Source: Variovorax dokdonensis
Lineage (GTDB): Bacteria; Pseudomonadota; Gammaproteobacteria; Burkholderiales; Burkholderiaceae_C
NCBI RefSeq assembly: GCF_030316895.1
Contig: NZ_JASZYV010000003.1
Span: forward strand, 806,001 to 870,000
DNA length: 64,000 nucleotides
Direction: 5' to 3'
This document shows positions 1-10,184 of this stretch, one piece after another (position 1 is the stretch's first letter; each line of letters starts with the position of its first letter). The position numbers and the translations under genes are program-made. The notes beneath the pieces are model-generated. The model did not search any database. It was given only the letters and a program-made list of their open reading frames with translations, and had not been told where the DNA came from.

Positions 1-636
1 GTCCTGGTCGACTGGCGCCTGCTGGGCGTGGGCGTGCTGTGGACGCTGGGCCTGACGGCGATCGCCACCGTGCTGGGCATGCTGCTGGGCGTGGCCTGCG
101 CCTGGGCCCGCGCGAATGGCCCCGGCTGGCTGCGCTGGGTGGTGGGCAGCTATGTGGAGCTGATTCGCAACACGCCCTTCATCGTCCAGTTGTTCTTCAT
201 CTTCTTCGGCCTGCCCGCGGCCGGCGTGAAGCTGACGCCCGAGTTGGCCTCAGTCATCGCGATGGTGCTCAACCTGGCGGCCTATGCCACCGAGATCATC
301 CGCGCCGGCATCGAAGCCACGCCGCGCGGACAGATCGAAGCCGCGATGAGCCTTGCGATGACGCGCGCGCAGGTTTTTCTGCGCGTGGTGCTGCCGCCCT
401 CGCTCAAGCGGGTGTGGCCGTCCATGGTGAGCCAGATCATCATCGTGATGCTGGGATCGGCCGTGTGCAGCCAGATTTCGGTCGAAGAGCTCAGCTACGC
501 CGCCAACCTCATCCAGAGCCGCAACTTCCGCGCGTTCGAGGCCTTCATCGTCGCCACGCTGGTCTACCTGTGCCTGTCGGTGCTGCTGCGCAAGCTGCTC
601 AACTGGGCCGGCCCGCGCTTCTTCTTCGGACGCTAG
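1..636 (+). CDS. Polar amino-acid ABC transporter permease (5' end cut by window)
   Basis: Inner-membrane permease of a HisM/GlnP-type amino-acid importer. The frame is open from base 1, so the start lies upstream; about 211 residues are visible. Hydrophobic segments fill the protein, and a HisMQ-type EAA loop (EAAMSLAMTRAQ...) that docks the ATPase sits near the middle, with the usual RNTPF motif before it. The next permease starts 7 bases downstream and the ATPase follows, so this is the first visible gene of a permease-permease-ATPase operon. The solute-binding protein expected for such systems is not in view and probably lies upstream. Substrate specificity cannot be read from the sequence. 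Confidence 0.9.
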   Translation, partial: VLVDWRLLGVGVLWTLGLTAIATVLGMLLGVACAWARANGPGWLRWVVGSYVELIRNTPFIVQLFFIFFGLPAAGVKLTPELASVIAMVLNLAAYATEIIRAGIEATPRGQIEAAMSLAMTRAQVFLRVVLPPSLKRVWPSMVSQIIIVMLGSAVCSQISVEELSYAANLIQSRNFRAFEAFIVATLVYLCLSVLLRKLLNWAGPRFFFGR

Positions 637-643
637 GTCATCG

Positions 644-1297
644 ATGAACCAGTTCACCCTCTGGGACATCCTTCGCAACCTGCTGATGGCGCTGCAGTGG
701 ACGGTGGCGCTTTCGCTCATCGCGTTTGTCGGCGGCGGCATCGTGGGGGCGCTGCTTCTGCTGCTGCGCCTGCGCGCGGGGCGGCTGACCGACCACGCGA
801 TCGGGCTGTATGTCCAGCTCTTCCAGGGCACGCCGCTGCTGATGCAGCTCTTCCTGGCCTACTTCGGCATTGCCTTGCTGGGCGTGGAAGTCTCGGCCTG
901 GACGGCCGCCGCGCTGGCCCTCACGCTCTACACCAGCGCCTTTCTCACCGAGATCTGGCGCGGCTGCGTCGCCGCCGTGCCCAAAGGCCAGTGGGAAGCC
1001 GCAGGCAGCCTGGCGCTGGGGTTTGGCGAGATGCTTCGCCACGTGATCCTGCCGCAGGCCACCCGCCTGGCCATACCGCCCACCGTCGGCTTCCTGGTGC
1101 AGGTGGTCAAAGGTACGGCGCTCGCCTCGGTGATCGGCTTTGTTGAACTCACCAAGGCCGGCAGCATGATTTCCAACGCCACGTTCAAGCCGTTTCTCGT
1201 GTTCGGCTGCGTGGCGCTGATGTACTTCGCGTTGTGCTTCCCGGTCAGCCTGCTGGCCCGCCACCTGGAAAGAAGAACCCATGGCCGCCGTGCCTGA
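644..1297 (+). CDS. Polar amino-acid ABC transporter permease, second subunit
   Basis: Second inner-membrane permease of the same importer, 217 residues. It carries the QGTPLLMQLF stretch typical of HisQ/GltK permeases and an EAA loop (EAAGSLALGFGEML) followed by RHVILPQA. The two permeases would form a heterodimer served by the ATPase encoded next. Its 3' end overlaps the ATPase start by 17 bases, which suggests translational coupling. The ribosome-binding site is weak. Family assignment is firm; the transported amino acid is unknown. Confidence 0.9.
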   Translation: MNQFTLWDILRNLLMALQWTVALSLIAFVGGGIVGALLLLLRLRAGRLTDHAIGLYVQLFQGTPLLMQLFLAYFGIALLGVEVSAWTAAALALTLYTSAFLTEIWRGCVAAVPKGQWEAAGSLALGFGEMLRHVILPQATRLAIPPTVGFLVQVVKGTALASVIGFVELTKAGSMISNATFKPFLVFGCVALMYFALCFPVSLLARHLERRTHGRRA

Positions 1298-2066
1298 ATC
1301 CCTGCTGACCGTGAACGTCGAAGCCGCGGGTGCGCCCATCGTGCGCATCACGGCACTTCGCAAGTCCTACGGCAACAACGAGGTGCTCAAGGGCATCGAC
1401 CTGGACGTCAAGCGTGGCGAGGTGATCGCCATCATCGGCAAGAGCGGCTCTGGCAAGAGCACGCTGCTTCGCTGCGTCAATGGGTTGGAAGTCTTCCAGG
1501 AAGGCTCGCTCACCGTCGACGGCAAGCCATTGCTGCACGAAAGCGCGATGGCCATGCGCGAGCTTCGCCAGCGCGTGGGCATGATCTTCCAGAGCTTCAA
1601 CCTCTTTCCGCACCTGTCGGTGGGGCGCAACATCATGCTGGCCCCCACGCTCGTCAAGAAGCGCGGTAAGGCCGAAGCGGCGTCTCAGGCGCGCAAGTTG
1701 CTCGCGCGCGTGGGCCTGGCCGAGAAGTTCGATGCCATGCCCGAGCAACTCTCGGGCGGACAGCAGCAGCGCGTGGCGATCGCCCGTGCATTGGCCACGG
1801 AGCCGGCGGTGCTGCTGTGCGACGAGATCACCTCCGCGCTCGACCCCGAACTCGTCGGCGAAGTGCTGCGGGTGGTGGAGTCGCTGGCCGTCGAGGGCAT
1901 GACGCTGCTCATGGTCACCCACGAGATGAACTTCGCTCGCAAGGTGGCCGACCGCGTCATCTTCATGCACCAGGGCCGCGTGCACGAGATGGGCCCGCCG
2001 GACGAGCTGTTCAGCCAGCCCCGCACGCCCGAGCTCAAGCAATTCCTGTCATCGTTGCACGACTGA
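1281..2066 (+). CDS. Polar amino-acid ABC transporter ATP-binding protein
   Basis: Cytoplasmic ATPase of the importer, 261 residues, in the HisP/GlnQ class. Visible motifs are Walker A (GKSGSGKST, about residue 52), the Q-loop region (GMIFQSFNLFPH), the signature LSGGQQQR and a Walker B of the form LLCDEITSALDPE. The isoleucine where most family members have proline (DEPTSALD) is a modest variant seen in some members. The protein begins with about 15 residues beyond the usual start, so a later start is possible. It ends the operon: the next gene is convergent and GC-rich hairpins follow. Confidence 0.9.
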   Translation: MAAVPESLLTVNVEAAGAPIVRITALRKSYGNNEVLKGIDLDVKRGEVIAIIGKSGSGKSTLLRCVNGLEVFQEGSLTVDGKPLLHESAMAMRELRQRVGMIFQSFNLFPHLSVGRNIMLAPTLVKKRGKAEAASQARKLLARVGLAEKFDAMPEQLSGGQQQRVAIARALATEPAVLLCDEITSALDPELVGEVLRVVESLAVEGMTLLMVTHEMNFARKVADRVIFMHQGRVHEMGPPDELFSQPRTPELKQFLSSLHD

Positions 2067-2073
2067 GTCGCCA

Positions 2074-2123
2074 CGGGCCGCAACGGCCCGCTCTTCGCGC
2101 AGCGGCCCCAGGGGCAGTGCCCC
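2074..2123. terminator. Two GC-rich hairpins between convergent genes
   Basis: A 7-bp stem CGGGCCG-CAA-CGGCCCG at 2074-2090 is followed by GGGGC-AGT-GCCCC at 2111-2123. Both lie in the 85-base gap where the ABC operon and the autotransporter converge. Neither has a clear T tract, so they may act as weak or Rho-assisted bidirectional terminators. Confidence 0.4.
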
Positions 2124-2151
2124 CGAAGCCGCGCTGGACGCACTGGACTCG

Positions 2152-5100
2152 CTACCAGCTGTACTTCAAGCCCGCCTGGATCTTGCCCGCGCGGTAGCCC
2201 TGACCACCGACTTCGCCGCCAAGCGCGCCCCAGGCGCTCACGTTCTTCGACAGGTTGCCCTGCAGGCCCACTTTCGCCTCGATGCGATTCGACGGCAGCC
2301 GATCGGCCACGACATCGCCGTTGAAGCGCATCGTTGCGTCGGCCGTGCCGTGCCACCAGTTGAGCTCCGCAAAGGGTCGCAACTGGCGGTTGCCGCCATC
2401 GTCTTGCACGTTGCCGTGCAGGCGCACCCCGACGCGGGTGGTGACCTGCGTGTCGTTCAAGCCGGAGACCACGGTGCCGGACCGCTCCGCGTAGTTGCCG
2501 GCGTTGTAGTTCGACACGATCACCTGGGCTTGGGGCTCGAGATAGACCGTCGACTTTCCGTCGTCATTCAACTTGAACGAGTAGCCGGCTTCGATGGACG
2601 CGGTGACGCCGGTGGCGCTGTACGACTCCTTCGCGAGGCCTTGGCCCTGCACCGAGTTGCGGTAGCGCCCGCCCATCACCCAGGCATCCACGTAGGGTCC
2701 CGAGAGGATGTCCTGATTGCCATACCAGGTGCCGTAGACGCCTGCGCTGTAGCCATCGAGCTGGCCCTGGGCAACGCCGCGCTTGTTCTGGTAGGTGCTG
2801 TTGGTGTGGCCATACATGCCCATCGCCCCGATGCGGACACTGCCGTCACCGCCATCGCCGAAGCGCAACAGGTCGGCACCGCCATGCAGCAGGTACGAAC
2901 TGCCATCGACCGTGCTCATCGGATCGACGCCGTTGCGCTGGCTGTTGGTGCCAGCCACGCGCAGCCAGCCGTTGGCATCGCTTTCGGCGCCCTTGCCGGG
3001 CAATCGACCGTCCAGATCCAGGCCCGGCGCCTCGCCCTGCCGCTCATGCAACGTGTGGAACGTCATCTGCATGGCAGCGGCGCGGTTGGCCAGGTAGGCC
3101 CCGACTTCCGGGCGATAGCTGCGGGACGGCGCGGCGGCGCCGGGGGTCATGTTGGGATTGGTGCCCGTGTCGGTACCGGTACCCTTGCCCGAGCCATTGG
3201 CGCCATCCTTCGTCTCCGAGGTCAGGTACCAGTCCTCGGCCTGGCCGCCGTTGCCACCACGCACCAGGCTGTAGTCGTAGGCACCGGCCACCAGCGTGCC
3301 CCTACCCTGGCGGTAGCCGGTCGAAGAGGCATCGAGTCGGAACGCATCGGCTGCGGTCGTGCCGCCGTTGCGCGTCTCGACCACGCGAATGCCCTCCATC
3401 GTCTGTGCGCCCCGGCCACCGGCGCCTTGCACGATGACGGCCGTGTCTCCCGAAGCCCGGCCGCCGTCGATCACCAGTTTGTCGGTGGCCGATGCGTCGT
3501 CCCCCATCACGGTTCGGATCTGCAGGCGGCCGCCTGCGCCGACGTAGTCGCCCTTGACGTGCAGGACATTGCCCGGCGTGCTGCCATCGGGCCCTGCCAG
3601 CATCACCAGGCCGCGGTTGACCAGGCCGTGATTCAGCGTCAAGGTGCTGTTCGCCACCCGCACGCCCAGGACCTGCAACTTGGACGGTTGCGCGGTGTTC
3701 TGCGTCTCGGTCCCAGGCTTCGCGGGCACAGCGTTGAGGGCGCTGATGACGCCATCGTTGGTCACATGTCCGCTGACCGTGCCGCGACCCGAGAGCGTGG
3801 CGCCTTGCGCCACCGTCACTTCACCCGCATCGGCAGCACCCAGCACGCGATTGGGATGCGCCGCATCGCCCACGACCAGGGTGCCTGCCTCGATCCGCGT
3901 GGCGCCACTGTGATGCACCGCGTCGCCGATATTCAGGACACCGCTGCCGCTCTTGACGAAGTCTCCAGCGCCGGCGACGACATTGGCGAGCGTCCAGTCG
4001 GTGGTGTTGTTCACGACCAGTTGGCCGTCGACGGCGACGGTCGCGTTGCCCAGGTGCTTGGCCTCCTGCACGCGCACAATGGCGTCGCCGTCGATGGCAA
4101 GGCGACCGCCGAACGCCTGGTTGTTGCCCGCCAGGGCCACGTCCGCACCGTTGCTGGCGACCAGGTTGCCGCTGCCGCTGACTGCGTTGACCAGTTCGCC
4201 TTGCGCGCCGTCGAGCCTCAACGTGCCTGCATTGGCGATCGCGCCAGAGCCCAGGCCCGCCACGTCGTTCATGCGAACCTGCGCGGCTGCAGCGATCGAG
4301 GTGGCGGCGCTCAGCGCGCCGTTGGCACCTTGTACGTCCAGAAAGCCGCCGGCGACGTTCAGTTGACCCGCGCCCTCCAACATGCCAGCGGAAGTTCCGC
4401 CGTTCTCGATGGTCAGCTTGCCGCCGTTGAAGTCGAGGGTGGAGCCGAGCTCGCCGTTCAGTGCGCCGATGGTCTGCGCCTTGCCGTTCAGGTCGGTCTT
4501 CGCGCCGTTGGCGATGTTGAGCTTGCTGGTCTGGCCAAGTGCGTTGTTCGCATCGAGGCGCAGCGTGCCCGTCGCGGCCGTTGTCTCGCCGGTGTAGTCG
4601 TTGCCTTCGTTGGACAGGGAGATGACGCCTGCCCCCGCATCGGCCACCAGGTTCCCCATGCCGGTGATCTTGGCCGACATGTCCGCCGCCGCGCCCATGG
4701 CGCCGCTATCTTGGCTGAATGTCAGGCTCTGGCCTTGCTGCAGGTCCAGTTGCTTGAGTCCCCAGTTGACGTACAGACCATCGCCGGGCGCAGTGGTCAG
4801 GCGATAGTCGTAGGTGCCCTTGGCCACGATGGTCCCACCCTGGCTGATGTCCACCATGCGGCCGTCGCTGATGGCCTGGCCATTCTGGTCCTGCAGCGTC
4901 AGGTTGCCACCCAGCCCGGTGATGCTGGCGGCACTGACCAGCTGGGTGCCGATGTTGCCGTCGTCCTGTGCCAGCAGGTTGACGCTGGAGGGCGTGTCCT
5001 TCGGGCTGGCTTCGTAGGCAACCGGCAAGCTGACCTGCACGATCCCCGCGTGCGTGACATCCAGGGTTTCGGCCTTGATGGTGGTGGAAGCGTGGACCTG

Positions 5101-8100
5101 GTCCGGCACATTGGCCGCGAAGCGCAGCGTGCCGCCTTCGATGTCCAGCCCCCCAATGCGCTGCTCGCCGAGGCCGACCGTCGTCACGCTGCCCGAACCG
5201 GCACGCAAGGTGGCGTTGCGCAGCGCGGTCGTGTTCTGGTCCTGCAGCGCAAAGCGGGTGTCGCCCAGGAACAGCGAGCCGGTGAAGTCCGCGCCGGTCT
5301 TGTCGGCGTTGGCGGAGCCGAAGTCGAAGGACTGGCCACCGCTGGAGGTGGTGACCATGCCTGCGCCCTGCAGTGGGTTGTTCAGCACAAAGGCACCCGC
5401 GCTGGCCGCAACCGCCAAGGTGCTGCCGTCATCGATGACGATGGTGCTGCTGTCGGTGCCATCGTCCGCCGCGACCAGGGCCTGCTTGAGCGTGACGGTC
5501 GAGTTGTTCGACAACTGCACCGTGTCGATGTGTCGCATGGCTGCGCCGTCGTCGTAGGTGTATTGCGCACCGTCGAACACGACCCTGTCATTGCCTGCAA
5601 TGCCATCGATCGCGCCGAAGCTGGCGTTGCCCTTCACGGTGACAAGGTCGTCGGCTGCGCCGCCCCGCACGGTACCCGACAGCGTCGAGTCCTGGTCGAG
5701 GGACGCCGTGTTGGTGCCTTCGCCGAGGTTCACGTCACCGGCGATGGTGCCCCGGTTGACGAACTCGGAATCGTTGTCGCCCATGACCACGGCTTTGCCG
5801 GTCCCGCTCGCGGCGATGAAAGCCCCGGCGGCGTTGACGAAGCGTTGGGCATCGCCCGCGTCCACCGTCGGCGCCGCAATGCTGACCGACGTCAAGGAAC
5901 CACGGTTGATCGCTTCGGTGACGCCGTCGCCCAGCACGAGCGCCGAGCCGCCAGCGGCGTGGCTCACATCGACGTTCACCGCCGTGTCGACCCGGCCGGT
6001 GGCGTTGGCCACGATGCCACGCCCGTCCGCGCCGGTCACGTTCACGGTCAAACCGGATGATGCGGACAGGTCCAGTGCGTTCGCGCTCTGGCCGCCATCG
6101 GCGTTCTGGAAGGCAATCCCGATGCCGCTGCCGGCCACGTTGATCGTGCCGCTGTTGTCCTTGGCGATGCTCGCCGCGGTGCGCAGCCCGATGCCGTCGG
6201 CCACGTCGATCGTCGTGTCGTTCAGGCGCAGATTGGCAATCTCGGCCGCGTTCTCGACGCCATGCCCGGTGGCGCCGGCGGCATTGACGACGATGTGCGC
6301 GCCATCGACGTTCAGCCCCGTCGCTCCCTCGCCGATCAAGACCCCATGCGCCGTGCCTCTGCCTTCGATGGTTCCCGCGCCTGAGCCTGTCAGGTCGAGG
6401 TGGGCGCCCTGCCCCAACGCGATGGCGGCCTTGCCGTCGGTGGCAAGGATCCGGCCGGTGTTGGCGACTTTCGAGTCGGCGCCCTGCACTTCCACCGCCG
6501 TGCCGTTTGCCACGATGTCACCCGAGTTGTCCAACTGCCCGGACAGGATGCGCACGCCCTGCGAGTCGGCGCCGCCGAGTGCGATGTCGCCCCGGTTGAC
6601 CAGCTTGCCCTGGTTCTGGGCGACAAAGCCGATGGCGCCGGCTTGGGAGGTGCTCAGGTCCGCCGAATTGGTCAACGTCGAGGTGGTGTTTGAAGCTTGT
6701 TCGCTGCCATCGAGGCCGTAGCGCTTGCCATCGACCACGCCAGCGGTCGCACCGGCGCCGTCCAGGTTGACCTGGACCCCATTCGTCAACTCGACCTGGG
6801 CACCGCCAGTCACGTACAGACCTCGCGCGTTGGTCCCCGTGACCGACAGCGTGCTGCCCGCCTCCACGCTGCCGACCGTCTGTTCGCCGTTGAAGTGAAG
6901 GGCCGTCGACTCGTTGCCGCTGGCCGTCGCATGCACTTTGCCGGCAATGGCGGCGCCGTCGTCCAGGCGATAGATCGTGCTGCGCTCGCTCGGCGCGTAC
7001 AGACTGACGGTCGATGCCGAATCCACGTTGATCTTCGAGCCCGCGCCACTGAGGTGGAACAGGATCTGGTCGCTCGACGCGGCACCGAACCCTGGCACGG
7101 CCGAGTTCGCGAGATTGACGGTGGCGCCATTGGTGGCCTGCACGCCGATCGCGCCGTCGCCATTGAGCATGATCGTCCCGCCGGTCATGTTGACCGACGT
7201 GTTCGCGCCGCTGGCGCTGATGCCCACGGTTCGCCCAGCCATCGTTCCGCCATTGAGCACGAGGTCGCCGGAGTTGTTGACGACCGTCCGCTGCGCTCCG
7301 CTCGCGTCGCGGGCGACGATGCCCGTGCCTCCCGCGCCCACCTCGATGCTGCCGGAGTTGGTGCCGCGCGCACCTGCCTCGACGCGGATGCCGGTTGTGC
7401 CTTCGCCGGTGAAGACGATGCGGCCGGTGTTCGCAATCTCGGCGCCGTTGCGCGCGATGTAGCCAGTGACGCCATCCAGCGTCGATCCAAGCGCTGCCTC
7501 GCTGACCAGCACCGTTCCGCTGCCAAAGCCCTGCGCGCCAGCTGCTTGGCTGGCGTCGGACAACGTACCCGCCACGGGCAGGCCTTCGTCCGAGCCATCG
7601 ATGTCGCGCTTCTGCCCGTCCGCGATGCCGGCCACGGCGCCGACTGCCGCGAGGTCGATGACGGTCGGATTGGTGATCTTGCCCTGCGCGCCGCCTTCGA
7701 CCCGTACGCCCGTGGCGCCCTGGCCGACGAGGTGCACGTTGATCGAGCCCGAGTTGAAGGCGGACACGTCGCTGCCGCTGGTGCCAGTCACCAGCACGGC
7801 CGTGCTGTCCGCGCCCGATGCCGTCAGCAGGCTGCCCGTCCCCACGCCGCCGAGGAAGTCTGCGCCGTCTTCCATCCGGAACAACGTCGACCCCTGCGTG
7901 GTGACGTCCTGCGGGGCCGTACCGGAATTGGTGATGATCGAACCCGGCCCATGAGCGAAGAAGCCGATCTGTCCCTTGCCATCCGACATGTTGACCGCGC
8001 CGTCGCCGGCAATGGCCACGGCGCCGCCGTTGCGCGCATGCACGCCGATCGCACCGTCCCCGGTGACGTTGACCGCCCCTGCGATGTCGACACTTGCACC

Positions 8101-10077
8101 GGCGCCCTCGGCCCAGGCACCGTAGTTGCGCAGGCCGGTCTGCGGGTCGACCGCTCCGGCCACGTTGATGACGCCTGAAGACTGGACGCGGGCGGAACCG
8201 CCGTCGGAGGCCTGCGCCTTCAGGCCCACGCCGTTGACGCCCTGCAGGTTGATCGTGCCCGTGTTGATCACGACGCTCGCGCCGCTGTTGACCGCATGCA
8301 TGCCCGCGTTGATCAACGGGGTGCTGCGACTGCGGCCGTAGATGTCGATGACGCCGCTGTTGCGCGCGTCGGCGCCAGTGGCCCCCTGGACCAGGAAGCC
8401 GGCGGAGTTCTGGGTCAACGAGCCGATGGTGATCCGGCCCGCGCTTTCCGCCTTGGCGTTGCCGCTCAGCCTGATTGCCACGCTCTGCACGGTGCTGTCG
8501 GTATCGGCCACCGACTCCGGCGAGAAGACGTCGTACTGGGCGGCACGGCCGATGTACATGTACCCTGATGCCGAGTTGGTAAAGCGCGTGTCGTCGTGCG
8601 CGATCACCCCGTTCACGGAGCCGTTCGTGGCCGAATTGGTGTCGCCGATGTTGATGGTGCCGTTGTTGGTGCCTTCGGCGCCGTCCCTGAGCTGGATCGC
8701 GTACTGGTCGAAGGGGTTGGTGCTGAGGTTCCAGCCGGCAACGTTCATGATCCCGTTGTTGGTGAACGTGCTGCCCGCATTGGCCGCGTTGACCAGCATG
8801 GCTTCCGCGTACTTTCCGTTGAAGTTGCCCTCGCCCGTGGTGTCCCATCCGTTCTCGGCGTAGTTGCCCCCGGTGATGACGCCATTGTTGGTGGCCGATC
8901 CGCCGGTGCGGACCCTGACGGCCACGTTGCCCGAGGAAGACACCGAGCCCCCCTTCTCCACTTCGAACGCGCCGCCGTTGACGACGCCGATGGAGACGGC
9001 CCGCTGGTCGATCTGTGCGCCAGCGCGCACCTTGCCGCGGGCGCCCGCGCCGTCGACGTACATGGAGTAGCTCTGGCCTTTCGGGACCGTGAGTTCGTCG
9101 CCCGCGTTGATGTTCTGGTCGTAGGTGTATTGCTCTTGCTGGAACGTCACCGCCTGCTTGAACGCGGCGTCGTATTGCTCTTGGGACTCGAGCCGGCCGG
9201 CACGCAAGGCGGCCACCAGCGCATCGTTGTATGCGGCGAGCTCCGCGACGTTGGTCACCGTGTAGGTGCGCCCGTCAAAGCCGGTGAACGTGCCGGCGTA
9301 GGTAGGCACAGAAACGTTCACGCTCGCGGGGCCGGTACTGCTGGCGAGATGCCCCGCCACGAAGATGACCAGGTTGCGCGATGCCCATTCGACCGAACTG
9401 CCGGCGCCTTTCGCCACGGCAATCTTCGTGTCCTTGGCGGCCATCGTGATCGCGTTGACCTTGGCGGACGGCGCCTGCCGGGCATCGCCGACGTTGAACA
9501 CGGCGGTGCCGCCGTTTTGCGCGGACAGCATCGTCGAGCCGATGTATTGACCATCCCCCACGTTCTTGTACTGGTCGGCCCTGGCGTCTGCCCAGTCGAC
9601 CGACTCGAACTGCGTGCTGTCGAAAGTCGCCACCGTGCGGGTTCCACCGGTGATGGCGTCCGGCGTGGTCACGCCCTGCACCTGCGCGCCGAACGAGAGC
9701 TTCTGTTGCCCCTTGAGTTCGGGAATCAGTTCGCCATAGGTGGGATAGACGAGCCCGCTGTCGCCCAGCGCGATCTTGTCCGCCGTGCCGAGCAGCGTCA
9801 CCGTCTGCCCGGCGCCGTCAGCGACGGTGGTTCCGGCCGAGCCGTCGTTGTCGATCGGGTTGTAGTTGACCTGGCACTCGCCCGCCATCGGCATCGAGCC
9901 GTCACCGCAGGTCGTCGCGGCCGATGCCGCGCTTGCTCCACCCATCGCCAGCGCGACCGTGCAAACCACGGCAGCGAGCAACTTGTTGCCTGTTTTGCCT
10001 CTTCCCTTGCTGGCCTCCGAAGCCGCAACCCACCCGCCGACGGCGGCACTCCAGACATTTCGATAGATCTTGTTCAT
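2152..10077 (-). CDS. Giant type V autotransporter with repeat-rich passenger
   Basis: A 2641-residue secreted or surface protein. The first ~53 residues form an extended signal peptide of the ESPR class (MNKIYRNVW...WVAASE, then a hydrophobic core and an ASA cleavage site). Just after it are two cysteines (C57, C68); I noticed none in the rest of the passenger. The passenger is a long run of degenerate beta-helix repeats with N-S-G/N-x-G-x-I and TGI-type motifs, plus autotransporter-associated strand repeats near residue 2000 (SGSGVLNIGD, ATRIEAGTLVVGD). A pertactin-like junction precedes the C-terminal outer-membrane barrel (roughly the last 270 residues, ending in Trp). The start has an AGGA site 8 bases upstream. 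Adhesion or aggregation is likely for the family, but no ligand can be inferred. It stands alone, and an inverted repeat sits about 110 bases upstream. Confidence 0.9.
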   Translation of the reverse strand: MNKIYRNVWSAAVGGWVAASEASKGRGKTGNKLLAAVVCTVALAMGGASAASAATTCGDGSMPMAGECQVNYNPIDNDGSAGTTVADGAGQTVTLLGTADKIALGDSGLVYPTYGELIPELKGQQKLSFGAQVQGVTTPDAITGGTRTVATFDSTQFESVDWADARADQYKNVGDGQYIGSTMLSAQNGGTAVFNVGDARQAPSAKVNAITMAAKDTKIAVAKGAGSSVEWASRNLVIFVAGHLASSTGPASVNVSVPTYAGTFTGFDGRTYTVTNVAELAAYNDALVAALRAGRLESQEQYDAAFKQAVTFQQEQYTYDQNINAGDELTVPKGQSYSMYVDGAGARGKVRAGAQIDQRAVSIGVVNGGAFEVEKGGSVSSSGNVAVRVRTGGSATNNGVITGGNYAENGWDTTGEGNFNGKYAEAMLVNAANAGSTFTNNGIMNVAGWNLSTNPFDQYAIQLRDGAEGTNNGTINIGDTNSATNGSVNGVIAHDDTRFTNSASGYMYIGRAAQYDVFSPESVADTDSTVQSVAIRLSGNAKAESAGRITIGSLTQNSAGFLVQGATGADARNSGVIDIYGRSRSTPLINAGMHAVNSGASVVINTGTINLQGVNGVGLKAQASDGGSARVQSSGVINVAGAVDPQTGLRNYGAWAEGAGASVDIAGAVNVTGDGAIGVHARNGGAVAIAGDGAVNMSDGKGQIGFFAHGPGSIITNSGTAPQDVTTQGSTLFRMEDGADFLGGVGTGSLLTASGADSTAVLVTGTSGSDVSAFNSGSINVHLVGQGATGVRVEGGAQGKITNPTVIDLAAVGAVAGIADGQKRDIDGSDEGLPVAGTLSDASQAAGAQGFGSGTVLVSEAALGSTLDGVTGYIARNGAEIANTGRIVFTGEGTTGIRVEAGARGTNSGSIEVGAGGTGIVARDASGAQRTVVNNSGDLVLNGGTMAGRTVGISASGANTSVNMTGGTIMLNGDGAIGVQATNGATVNLANSAVPGFGAASSDQILFHLSGAGSKINVDSASTVSLYAPSERSTIYRLDDGAAIAGKVHATASGNESTALHFNGEQTVGSVEAGSTLSVTGTNARGLYVTGGAQVELTNGVQVNLDGAGATAGVVDGKRYGLDGSEQASNTTSTLTNSADLSTSQAGAIGFVAQNQGKLVNRGDIALGGADSQGVRILSGQLDNSGDIVANGTAVEVQGADSKVANTGRILATDGKAAIALGQGAHLDLTGSGAGTIEGRGTAHGVLIGEGATGLNVDGAHIVVNAAGATGHGVENAAEIANLRLNDTTIDVADGIGLRTAASIAKDNSGTINVAGSGIGIAFQNADGGQSANALDLSASSGLTVNVTGADGRGIVANATGRVDTAVNVDVSHAAGGSALVLGDGVTEAINRGSLTSVSIAAPTVDAGDAQRFVNAAGAFIAASGTGKAVVMGDNDSEFVNRGTIAGDVNLGEGTNTASLDQDSTLSGTVRGGAADDLVTVKGNASFGAIDGIAGNDRVVFDGAQYTYDDGAAMRHIDTVQLSNNSTVTLKQALVAADDGTDSSTIVIDDGSTLAVAASAGAFVLNNPLQGAGMVTTSSGGQSFDFGSANADKTGADFTGSLFLGDTRFALQDQNTTALRNATLRAGSGSVTTVGLGEQRIGGLDIEGGTLRFAANVPDQVHASTTIKAETLDVTHAGIVQVSLPVAYEASPKDTPSSVNLLAQDDGNIGTQLVSAASITGLGGNLTLQDQNGQAISDGRMVDISQGGTIVAKGTYDYRLTTAPGDGLYVNWGLKQLDLQQGQSLTFSQDSGAMGAAADMSAKITGMGNLVADAGAGVISLSNEGNDYTGETTAATGTLRLDANNALGQTSKLNIANGAKTDLNGKAQTIGALNGELGSTLDFNGGKLTIENGGTSAGMLEGAGQLNVAGGFLDVQGANGALSAATSIAAAAQVRMNDVAGLGSGAIANAGTLRLDGAQGELVNAVSGSGNLVASNGADVALAGNNQAFGGRLAIDGDAIVRVQEAKHLGNATVAVDGQLVVNNTTDWTLANVVAGAGDFVKSGSGVLNIGDAVHHSGATRIEAGTLVVGDAAHPNRVLGAADAGEVTVAQGATLSGRGTVSGHVTNDGVISALNAVPAKPGTETQNTAQPSKLQVLGVRVANSTLTLNHGLVNRGLVMLAGPDGSTPGNVLHVKGDYVGAGGRLQIRTVMGDDASATDKLVIDGGRASGDTAVIVQGAGGRGAQTMEGIRVVETRNGGTTAADAFRLDASSTGYRQGRGTLVAGAYDYSLVRGGNGGQAEDWYLTSETKDGANGSGKGTGTDTGTNPNMTPGAAAPSRSYRPEVGAYLANRAAAMQMTFHTLHERQGEAPGLDLDGRLPGKGAESDANGWLRVAGTNSQRNGVDPMSTVDGSSYLLHGGADLLRFGDGGDGSVRIGAMGMYGHTNSTYQNKRGVAQGQLDGYSAGVYGTWYGNQDILSGPYVDAWVMGGRYRNSVQGQGLAKESYSATGVTASIEAGYSFKLNDDGKSTVYLEPQAQVIVSNYNAGNYAERSGTVVSGLNDTQVTTRVGVRLHGNVQDDGGNRQLRPFAELNWWHGTADATMRFNGDVVADRLPSNRIEAKVGLQGNLSKNVSAWGALGGEVGGQGYRAGKIQAGLKYSW

Positions 10078-10184
10078 TTTTCGTCCTGGTACCTAAAAAA
10101 CTTCCGCAATGGGCGAAAGCGCCAGAATTGCAAACGAAAGGTTTGATCCGGGTTGTGCGAGTTTTCTTGGCTCGCGCATGCGAA

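Noticed and set aside
2350..6060. Open frame of 1236 codons on the plus strand inside the autotransporter
   Set aside because: It is exactly antisense to a gene with clear signal, repeats and barrel. High GC removes stop codons from the shadow frame, and the translation has no recognisable domain.
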